Below, piece after piece: positions 1-4,425 of a stretch of 6,092 nt of DNA. The position numbers and the translations under genes are program-made. The notes beneath the pieces were generated by a model. That model saw nothing but the letters and a program-made list of their open reading frames with translations. It made no database searches and had not been told where the DNA came from. The stretch's first letter is position 1. Each line of letters begins with the position of its first letter. The DNA comes from Desulfobacterales bacterium (GTDB lineage Bacteria; Desulfobacterota; DSM-4660; Desulfatiglandales; Desulfatiglandaceae): the NCBI GenBank assembly GCA_021107495.1, contig JAIOSR010000430.1:1-6092 (forward strand), given 5' to 3'.

Positions 1-2
1 AT

Positions 3-1136
3 GCCTGTGGCAGGGAAAAAGGGCTCAATCCGCTTCATGGATCCGTCATTAAAAACATAAATAGCCTTATCAAGACCCTGACCGATGAAAAGGAAGTGAA
101 TGTTGAAGATATAACGGCCATTGTTGCCGCCGGGAACACCACCATGAGTCATCTTCTCTTATCACTTATTCCCTGCTCCATCCGGTTGGACCCTTATGTG
201 CCCACGGCCAATATCTTCCCCCAGATACGCGCCAGGGACCTGAACATAGACATTAACCCGGTCGGGATACTGGAAACGATTGCGGACGTGGCCAGTTATG
301 TGGGGGGAGATATTGTAGCCGGGATCCTCGCATGCGGTATGGCCGACAGACCGGAAACCAGGGTTCTTATTGATGTCGGAACAAATGGGGAAATTGCCAT
401 AGGCAATAACGAATGGATGGTCTGTTGCTCCGCCTCAGCAGGACCTGCTTTTGAGGGTGGGGGTATTAAAAATGGCATGAGGGCCACGCGCGGGGCCATA
501 GAAAGGATAACTATAAGTAATGGCGATATAACATATGAAACAATCGGCAAGGCAAAACCGAGAGGAATCTGTGGTTCAGGGCTCATTGACTGTATTTATG
601 AGTTTGCCCGGGCCCGAATAATTGACCATGACGGCAAGTTCAATCTCTCTGCCAACAATGGAAGGATAATCGAGAAAGACGGCGGGGCGCAATTCATATT
701 AGCCTATTCTCAGGAGACGGAAAGTGGAGAAGACCTGACGATTTCAGAGTCAGATATAGCCAATCTTATCAGGTCCAAAGGGGCGGTATTTGCGGCTATC
801 AAATCCCTTATGGATTATGTAGGCCTGAAATTTGAAGACATAGAGACCTTTTTTGTGGCCGGTGGATTCGGGAGTTACTTAGATATTCCAAAGGCGATCG
901 GCATAGGTCTTTTGCCGGACATTGATCCCAAAAGGATCCGGTTTATTGGAAACAGCTCTCTTATGGGCGCCCGCCTGGCCCTGTTATCAGGTCATGCCTT
1001 TGAGCGTACCATCCATATAGCCAATAGTATGACCAATATAGAGATGTCCACTTACCAGCCGTTTATGGATGAATATGTGGCAGCCATGTTCCTGCCCCAT
1101 ACGGATAGAAGGCTTTTTCCTTCAGTGCATTATTAG
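3..1136 (+). CDS. RACo-like corrinoid activation/regeneration ATPase (DUF4445, ASKHA fold), 5' end missing
   Basis: The reading frame is open from base 3, so the gene starts upstream of the window; the GTG at 96 is internal, because the preceding codons already read as family-like sequence. The visible part is about 377 residues and ends in a double stop (TAG TAG). Numbering from base 3, it shows GNTTMSH (44-50), the phosphate-binding DVGTNGE (124-130), SAGPAFEGGG (145-154), GICGSGLID (188-196), AGGFG (286-290) and GNSSLMGA (316-323), finishing with a LPHTD...LFPSV tail. These are hallmarks of the RACo/DUF4445 family. Known members use ATP and an N-terminal [2Fe-2S] domain (outside this window) to reduce inactive Co(II) corrinoid to Co(I) on methyltransferase partners in the cytoplasm. 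The partner methyltransferase and corrinoid protein are not in the window and may lie upstream. The family call is secure; the exact partner is unknown. Confidence 0.93.
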   Translation, partial: ACGREKGLNPLHGSVIKNINSLIKTLTDEKEVNVEDITAIVAAGNTTMSHLLLSLIPCSIRLDPYVPTANIFPQIRARDLNIDINPVGILETIADVASYVGGDIVAGILACGMADRPETRVLIDVGTNGEIAIGNNEWMVCCSASAGPAFEGGGIKNGMRATRGAIERITISNGDITYETIGKAKPRGICGSGLIDCIYEFARARIIDHDGKFNLSANNGRIIEKDGGAQFILAYSQETESGEDLTISESDIANLIRSKGAVFAAIKSLMDYVGLKFEDIETFFVAGGFGSYLDIPKAIGIGLLPDIDPKRIRFIGNSSLMGARLALLSGHAFERTIHIANSMTNIEMSTYQPFMDEYVAAMFLPHTDRRLFPSVHY

Positions 1137-1192
1137 TAGCCTCTCGAATTTTACAAGGACAGAAGGATGGATCTGTATAAGGGGGAGAGAAA

Positions 1193-1585
1193 ATGAAAAC
1201 AGCGATTGGAACCGATGATAAAAAGACAATCCGCAAAGGCTACTTCTGTGAAAGCAGGTATTTTCTGGTTACCGAAATACTGAATGCGAAAATTGTGGGC
1301 CAAGAGCTTCGGGATAACTCCTGTGTTGTAGCCGGGAAAAATAATCAAGACCAGGCCGAGCGGGTTATTGATTTACTTAAAGATTGTGCTATTTTTATGG
1401 CGGGAAGCATGGAAGAAAAATCTCTCACAGAGATAAAATCGCGTAATCTCGACTGCATTATTACCAGTATTGAAGAGATCCATACAGCAATTTCCTATTA
1501 TATTGATGGGCAGCTTGAAGGGTTTAAATATTATGATGCGGATGCAAAGGACTTAATTCCATGCTCGCAGAGGAAATGTGTATAA
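1193..1585 (+). CDS. NifX/NafY-type dinitrogenase iron-molybdenum cofactor-binding family protein
   Basis: This 130-residue protein fits the Nitro_FeMo-Co (PF02579) fold in length and pattern. It has an N-terminal strand with TDDKKTI (7-13), then SRYFLVTEI (21-29), a central LLKDCAIFMAGSM segment and a C-terminal IEEIHTAISYYIDGQLEGF helix. Known members bind or carry Fe-Mo or Fe-S cofactors and their precursors. Many stand-alone copies in anaerobes have no proven role and occur outside nif clusters, as here. The usual HFG motif near residue 17 is replaced by YFC, and the C-terminus carries two cysteines (IPCSQRKC). The ATG at 1193 follows a purine-rich GGGGGAG Shine-Dalgarno (1181-1187). It starts 56 bases after the RACo-like gene with no visible terminator, so co-transcription is likely. 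The family is clear, but the cofactor and partner are unknown. Confidence 0.85.
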   Translation: MKTAIGTDDKKTIRKGYFCESRYFLVTEILNAKIVGQELRDNSCVVAGKNNQDQAERVIDLLKDCAIFMAGSMEEKSLTEIKSRNLDCIITSIEEIHTAISYYIDGQLEGFKYYDADAKDLIPCSQRKCV

Positions 1586-1602
1586 GGCAGCCGTGCGTTG
1601 CA

Positions 1603-1630
1603 TTGATAAAAATTTAAGATAACCTATAAA
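1603..1630 (+). promoter_or_regulatory. possible sigma70-type promoter for the thioredoxin gene
   Basis: TTGATA (1603-1608) and TATAAA (1625-1630) are separated by 16 bases; each differs from consensus by one base. The predicted start near 1637 would give a leader of only about 16 bases, almost touching the AGAGGAGG ribosome binding site at 1638-1645. The stretch is AT-rich, which makes chance matches more likely. If real, the thioredoxin, small ORF and cyclase could be transcribed separately from the upstream genes. Confidence 0.35.
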
Positions 1631-1652
1631 AATTAAAAGAGGAGGAAAAGAG

Positions 1653-1970
1653 ATGGTGAAAGATGTGACGGATCAAAATTTTGAGGAAGATGTTTTAAAA
1701 GCCGAGAGGCCTGTATTGATAGACTTTTGGGCGCCGTGGTGTGGCCCATGCCAGATGGTTTCTCCCGTGGTTGAAAAAGTTTCAGATGATTATGTTGAAA
1801 AAATGGAGTTTTTCAAAATGAATGTTGATGAAGCACCAGCAACTGCCCAAAGCTATGGTATTATGAGCATACCTACGTTGATGCTTTTTAAAAACGGGCA
1901 AAAAGTTGATGAAATTATCGGGGCCGTGCCTGAGACATCTATAAAAACAATGATAGACGCTGTTCTCTAA
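1653..1970 (+). CDS. trxA: thioredoxin
   Basis: This 105-residue protein has the normal length and full pattern of a classical thioredoxin. It has a DFWAPWCGPC active site with redox cysteines C30 and C33, the buried Asp at D24, and the cis-proline loop SIPT (P74). The LMLFKNGQKVDEIIGA strand-turn and the final amphipathic helix complete the fold. It would reduce protein disulfides in the cytoplasm, normally with electrons from a thioredoxin reductase, which is not in this window. A strong ribosome binding site, AGAGGAGG at 1638-1645, sets the ATG start. No signal peptide is present. The gene lies between a NifX-like gene and, after a small ORF, a diadenylate cyclase. It could be a general thioredoxin or one dedicated to a neighbour; the sequence cannot decide. 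Confidence 0.96.
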   Translation: MVKDVTDQNFEEDVLKAERPVLIDFWAPWCGPCQMVSPVVEKVSDDYVEKMEFFKMNVDEAPATAQSYGIMSIPTLMLFKNGQKVDEIIGAVPETSIKTMIDAVL

Positions 1971-1974
1971 TAAA

Positions 1975-2115
1975 ATGCCAAGAGTAGATGGAACAGGCTC
2001 CTACAACCAGACCATCAATAAGAGTTTGACCGGGACCACGAGAGATGAACCTGCCAAACTCGGTCATGGTAAAGGATGTTTTGTTGTGATTCGTGGACGG
2101 AAAGGACAACAATGA
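1975..2115 (+). CDS. possible small protein (46 aa), DUF5320-like N-terminus
   Basis: This short frame begins four bases after the thioredoxin stop, and its TGA overlaps the ATG of the cyclase as ATGA, a typical translational-coupling layout. The predicted start MPRVDGTG closely resembles the MPRGDGTGPMG-type opening of DUF5320 small proteins, which are often found next to NifX-type cofactor genes, as seen two genes upstream. The rest (YNQTINKSLTGTTRDEPA, then a Gly/Lys/Arg-rich end with one Cys) lacks the glycine/methionine-rich repeats of that family, so it may be a diverged or decayed member. No Shine-Dalgarno is visible, and translation would depend on reinitiation after thioredoxin. The function of DUF5320 proteins is not known. 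Exact filling of the gap favours a real gene; the missing binding site argues against it. Confidence 0.42.
   Translation: MPRVDGTGSYNQTINKSLTGTTRDEPAKLGHGKGCFVVIRGRKGQQ
2101..2106 (+). promoter_or_regulatory. ribosome binding site that fixes the cyclase start
   Basis: AAAGGA stands five bases before the ATG at 2112. The in-frame ATG further upstream, at 2076, has its only AAAGG motif directly abutting the start codon with no spacer, and would add a 12-residue extension (MFCCDSWTERTT) unlike the family. The 2112 start is therefore preferred. Confidence 0.6.
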
Positions 2116-2795
2116 ACGTCGTAAAGGATGAACACATATTGAGTGAGGAGGAGGCGATTAAGGAACAGCTTGAAGAGCTGATGGCCAGGGTTACCCAGCT
2201 TCACAAGGGTATCCCTTGCCTGAAGCAATGCTCTCGTTTGAGCAGTCTCTTGCAGAAGATGTACGAAATACGGGAAGGTCTCAACAAATTGGAACAGGGT
2301 CTGTTACAGACCCATCTCAAATGCTGCATCTCCCCTAATATAAAGGTCCCTGGAGAGGTCGTCCTTGCGCTTTCCAAGCTGAGTGAGAAACGTCACGGAG
2401 CAATCATAGTGATAGAGCAGGAAGACAACCTGGACGAACACCTTCAAGGAGGGGCCGTTATAGAGGCTGCTGTTAGCGCACCGATTTTAGAGAACATCTT
2501 TTATCCAGGAAGTCCGCTCCATGATGGGGCAGTGATTATCCGGGGCTTAAATATCCGAAAAGCGAGTGTCTTACTCCCCTTAACTCTGAACACATCCGAA
2601 CTGGAGGCCCTCGGTCTGGGGTCCCGCCACTGTGCAGCCCTCGGCCTCAGCCAGGTTAGTGATGCCTTGATCATTGTTGTTTCTGAAGAGAAGGGCTGGA
2701 TATCCATGGTCCTTGGCGGCCAATTATATCCAAATCTTGGTACATTTGCTTTGCTTGAAAAGCTGGGAAATGGCATAGAGAAAGAAAATAAATAG
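2112..2795 (+). CDS. diadenylate cyclase (DAC/DisA_N domain) with helical N-terminal region; variant RHC motif
   Basis: From the ATG at 2112 the protein has 227 residues. Residues 1-70 are charged and predicted helical or coiled-coil (EEEAIKEQLEELMARV; LSSLLQKMYEIREGLNKLE), recalling the autoinhibitory helices of CdaS-type cyclases. Residues about 75-215 form a DAC domain with GSPLHDGAVII (DGA at 138-140), LPLT, GSRHCAALGLS (172-174) and IIVVSEEKGWIS. DAC enzymes condense two ATP into c-di-AMP, a messenger for potassium/osmolyte balance, envelope and DNA stress. There is no membrane segment, so it is not CdaA-like, and no DisA DNA-binding domain. The canonical RHR motif reads RHC here: the third codon is TGT, one transition from CGT. 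Cysteines also cluster in the helical part (C36, C40, C71, C72). The domain is certain; activity is uncertain because of the RHC change. The gene follows thioredoxin and a coupled small ORF. Confidence 0.9.
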   Translation: MNVVKDEHILSEEEAIKEQLEELMARVTQLHKGIPCLKQCSRLSSLLQKMYEIREGLNKLEQGLLQTHLKCCISPNIKVPGEVVLALSKLSEKRHGAIIVIEQEDNLDEHLQGGAVIEAAVSAPILENIFYPGSPLHDGAVIIRGLNIRKASVLLPLTLNTSELEALGLGSRHCAALGLSQVSDALIIVVSEEKGWISMVLGGQLYPNLGTFALLEKLGNGIEKENK

Positions 2796-2892
2796 ATTAC
2801 AAGATTATTGCAAAATAGGGCAGACTATGAAAAAATATCATGCGTGTTATCTTCGTACCATATTGCTAATCTGAAACAAGGAAAAGTGGCTG

Positions 2893-3054
2893 ATGGAGCC
2901 TGCAAGAAAAAAAGGGGCTCATAACACTATGGGCTCAGCAATAACTTGTTTACAAGAAAAGCCGGAGAAATCCGGGTTGCTGAAGAGATTTCTGGACTGG
3001 ATTGCCAAAGGGGCGAAGGATGCGAACATGGGAGCGCAATCCTGCCCCACCTGA
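2893..3054 (+). CDS. possible small basic amphipathic peptide (53 aa), C-terminal CPT
   Basis: This ORF starts about 100 bases after the cyclase in the same direction. An AAGGA motif (2878-2882) lies ten bases before the ATG at 2893; a second in-frame ATG at 2929, preceded by AAGGGG, would give 41 residues. The C-terminal half (KPEKSGLLKRFLDWIAKGAK, then DANMGAQSCPT) reads as a real protein: hydrophobic residues L29, L30, F33, L34, W36 and I37 alternate with Lys/Arg/Asp to form an amphipathic helix, followed by a short tail ending Cys-Pro-Thr. I do not recognise the family with certainty. It could be a small membrane-associated or regulatory peptide, a modified-peptide precursor, or a chance ORF. 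No modification or export gene is nearby. Its stop codon lies inside an inverted repeat. Confidence 0.5.
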   Translation: MEPARKKGAHNTMGSAITCLQEKPEKSGLLKRFLDWIAKGAKDANMGAQSCPT

Positions 3055-3102
3055 CGAATCAAGCATTAAAAGCCTTTCAGGTGGGAAGGATGCTTTGATT
3101 TT
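3046..3102. terminator. interleaved inverted repeats in the convergent gap (possible bidirectional terminator)
   Basis: Two inverted repeats overlap here. Stem A is a perfect 9-bp pair, CCCACCTGA (3046-3054) with TCAGGTGGG (3077-3085). Stem B is AATCAAGCAT (3057-3066) with ATGCTTTGATT (3090-3100), 10 bp with one bulged T, followed by TT. Because the arms interleave, the stems would be alternatives or form an H-type pseudoknot. The site lies between the rightward small ORF (stop at 3052-3054) and the leftward hydrolase (stop at 3107-3109), where termination is expected in both directions. There is no long U tract, so a classical intrinsic terminator is not certain. Confidence 0.45.
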
Positions 3103-3106
3103 GCAA

Positions 3107-3862
3107 TCATGTGCCGGAAGGAATGGTGTTCACGGAAGCGAATCCGGGTTCATGAAGCGGGATAAGTATATCCGCCATATCTTTTACTTTCAGCAGAATG
3201 TCATATGCCTCATATACATTTACAGGAGTCCCGGGTGGAATCACGTCCATCTCCATCGCCTTTATTCCAATAGGTGGGTTAAGATTTTCATCTATTATGC
3301 AAAACCCTGTTATTGCTGCCTTTCCTTGAGCCGTCTCGATTAGTACCGTCAGACCACCCTCTGAATGGGCAGGGGTATGAACGACACTGATTCCCGGCAC
3401 AATCTCAATATCATTTTTAATGCTTCTGATTTGGCCGTTTTCTTCTACATCCTCGATATAATCCTCTAAATAACGAAAATCCAAAGGATGGGGATTATGA
3501 ATTTTCTCTAATTCCTTTTCATGAACATAAATTTCGGCATTAACGCACTTATAATCGTTTTCACAATGGTCATTATGCAAATGAGTATGGATCACAATAT
3601 CAATGTCTTCCGGTTTCAGGTTCCATAAGGCCAAACCCTCTTCAAAAGTATAAATCTTCCCCCCGATGGATTTTTCCCTGTCTTTTGACTGTATGGGGCT
3701 CATCTCGCCTGTATCCACAAGAATTTTTTTGTCGCTTCCTTCAATATACCAGCAATAGATTGGTATGGTATATGTTTCACCGGTCCCATATTGATATGTC
3801 ATCATGCTCTTGTCAAAAATCTTTGTCCCCATTACAATTGGATGTATTTTGTACTGATTCAT
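3107..3862 (-). CDS. metallo-beta-lactamase-fold hydrolase, N-acyl-homoserine-lactonase-like
   Basis: This 251-residue cytoplasmic protein has no signal peptide and matches the length of AiiA/AttM-type lactonases. It has an N-terminal beta region with the ILVDTG motif (47-52), the metal motif HTHLHNDHC (H94, H96, D98 and H99 as ligands), HTPAHSEGG with H166, and a final ligand in IPLHEP (H237). This family hydrolyses lactones or other esters with two bound metals. The residue that usually bridges the metals is an Asp (GDA-type motif); here the segment reads ITGFCII with F187 in that place. I believe a GFC variant occurs in other members of this subfamily, so the substrate may not be a homoserine lactone. 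The start at 3862 is supported by AAGGAG (3869-3874, reverse strand) six bases upstream. It is transcribed toward the cyclase cluster and divergently from the oxidoreductase. The family is firm; the substrate is unknown. Confidence 0.88.
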   Translation of the reverse strand: MNQYKIHPIVMGTKIFDKSMMTYQYGTGETYTIPIYCWYIEGSDKKILVDTGEMSPIQSKDREKSIGGKIYTFEEGLALWNLKPEDIDIVIHTHLHNDHCENDYKCVNAEIYVHEKELEKIHNPHPLDFRYLEDYIEDVEENGQIRSIKNDIEIVPGISVVHTPAHSEGGLTVLIETAQGKAAITGFCIIDENLNPPIGIKAMEMDVIPPGTPVNVYEAYDILLKVKDMADILIPLHEPGFASVNTIPSGT

Positions 3863-3990
3863 TTCCTGCTCCTTATATGTTTTACTTTTTAGGCCTTTAT
3901 GGCCAGGTATTTTTAGCCCCCCAAATTTAGCAAGAGAAACTCAAATGTGAAGCTGTCAGCATGCAGTACTGTCCAAACCAGACATCGACT
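3863..3990. other. non-coding upstream region of the hydrolase gene
   Basis: This is the first part of a 563-bp intergenic stretch. Apart from the hydrolase ribosome binding site (3869-3874), I see only a short inverted repeat, GGCC-TTTAT-GGCC (3892-3904), which could be an operator for the leftward gene. I could not find a convincing leftward -35/-10 pair. Confidence 0.4.
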
Positions 3991-3991
3991 G

Positions 3992-4020
3992 TTGACTAAA
4001 AAAGTGTGCTGTTATAGTTT
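3992..4020 (+). promoter_or_regulatory. possible rightward sigma70-type promoter for the oxidoreductase
   Basis: TTGACT (3992-3997) is followed 17 bases later by TAGTTT (4015-4020), or 15 bases later by TATAGT (4013-4018), the latter preceded by TGT as an extended -10. The start would be near 4025, roughly 400 bases before the oxidoreductase ATG. Any transcript would therefore carry the whole palindromic element at 4063-4370 in its leader. No better promoter was seen between 4371 and 4425. Confidence 0.4.
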
Positions 4021-4062
4021 AAAAAAGTCAAGCGCATTTGAAAATGATGTCCTGAAAAGATA

Positions 4063-4084
4063 GGTTCATCCGGTTAATGAGTAC
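4063..4084 (+). repeat. left terminal inverted repeat
   Basis: Its core is TCATCCGGTTAATGAGTAC (4066-4084), preceded by GGT. The partner is at 4349-4370 in inverted orientation, with one T/A difference at the third base. Inside it, TCAT and ATGA form a small dyad. Confidence 0.8.
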
Positions 4085-4194
4085 GCCTCAAGGCAACAGA
4101 TCATTGCAAGGTTGAAGGTTGAAGCGGTCTTTTCAGAGTGACTGCTGGAAGGCCTTCGTGATTTCAGGCTGTTATGGGATGGGGGATCCCCTGG

Positions 4195-4221
4195 CTCCGA
4201 CGCTCCGAAGGAGCGGAGGAG
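4195..4221. other. central hairpin with tandem G-A internal loop
   Basis: CTCC (4195-4198) pairs with GGAG (4218-4221), and CGCTCC (4201-4206) pairs with GGAGCG (4210-4215) around a GAA loop. Opposed GA dinucleotides (4199-4200 and 4216-4217) between the helices could form sheared G-A pairs. It lies at the middle of the palindromic element. Confidence 0.55.
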
Positions 4222-4348
4222 AACAGCGGAGGGGGGAGGAATCACCCGCCCATAACAGCTTGAAATCACCAGACCGAGAAGCTCGGAATCGAAGAAAAGA
4301 CTGCTTCAACCTTCCCATCTGCCGATTTAATACCTGAACAGTCTCGCA

Positions 4349-4370
4349 GTACTCATTAACCGGATGATCC
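4349..4370 (-). repeat. right terminal inverted repeat
   Basis: This is the inverted partner of 4063-4084, matching at 21 of 22 positions. Matching stops on both outer sides, which defines the element edges. The right edge is 55 bases before the oxidoreductase ATG. Confidence 0.8.
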
Positions 4371-4425
4371 AAAAAATAGAACATGGGGAAAACCACAAAA
4401 TATTTAAAGGGGACGAGGGATAAAA

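Larger units (their letters stand above)
4063..4370. repeat. 308-bp palindromic element with terminal inverted repeats (MITE-like or structured RNA)
   Basis: The two halves mirror each other in three matched blocks. The 22-bp ends (4063-4084 with 4349-4370) match at 21 positions. A 20-bp block (4115-4134 with 4294-4313) and a 21-bp block (4158-4178 with 4249-4269) each have a single difference. Spacers are of similar size on both sides (30 and 23 bases left; 24 and 35 right). Both inner differences are G-T pairs on the + strand, so they would be G-U wobbles in a rightward RNA. The 70-base centre is GC-rich, with the palindrome GGGGATCCCC (4182-4191) and a tight hairpin (4195-4221). Small side palindromes sit at equivalent places, GAAGGCCTTC (4148-4157) and CCGAGAAGCTCGG (4275-4287). 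No convincing ORF or clear target-site duplication is present. A non-autonomous transposable element or a structured leader RNA are the main options. Confidence 0.8.

Noticed and set aside
96..98. GTG as the start codon of the first gene
   Set aside because: The frame is open and reads as family-like sequence back to base 3, so the true start is upstream of the window.
296..586. Reverse-strand ORF inside the RACo-like gene
   Set aside because: It is the antisense shadow of highly conserved RACo motifs and has no family-like features of its own.
1167..1196. Nine-codon ORF (MDLYKGERK) overlapping the NifX-like start by ATGA
   Set aside because: It is too short to support. Its initiation site is only an AAGG run into the ATG, and the downstream gene has its own good ribosome binding site. 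It could be a leader peptide but is probably chance.
1151..1348. Reverse-strand ORF over the NifX-like gene start
   Set aside because: It overlaps a clearly coding gene and has no recognisable domain.
2501..2776. Reverse-strand 91-codon ORF inside the cyclase
   Set aside because: It is antisense to the conserved DAC motifs, with low-complexity-looking sequence and no independent support.
2827..2874. 15-codon ORF (MKKYHACYLRTILLI) after the cyclase
   Set aside because: It has a weak ribosome binding site and no conserved features; it is within the length expected by chance.
3002..3343. Forward 113-codon ORF across the hydrolase 3' end
   Set aside because: It is mostly antisense to the metallo-beta-lactamase-fold gene, and its start overlaps the better-supported 53-codon ORF in another frame.
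3685..3930. Forward ORF antisense to the hydrolase start
   Set aside because: It is a shadow of the real gene with no domain or ribosome binding site.
4053..4380. Target-site duplication flanking the palindromic element
   Set aside because: The flanks are both A-rich (AAAAGATA left, AAAAAATA right) but not an exact direct repeat adjoining the ends, so no duplication can be claimed.
4066..4396. ORFs on both strands within the palindromic element (4066-4269, 4119-4337, 4172-4396)
   Set aside because: Their translations are Ser/Pro/Arg-rich and arise from repeat arms and GC-rich hairpins. None resembles a transposase or other protein.
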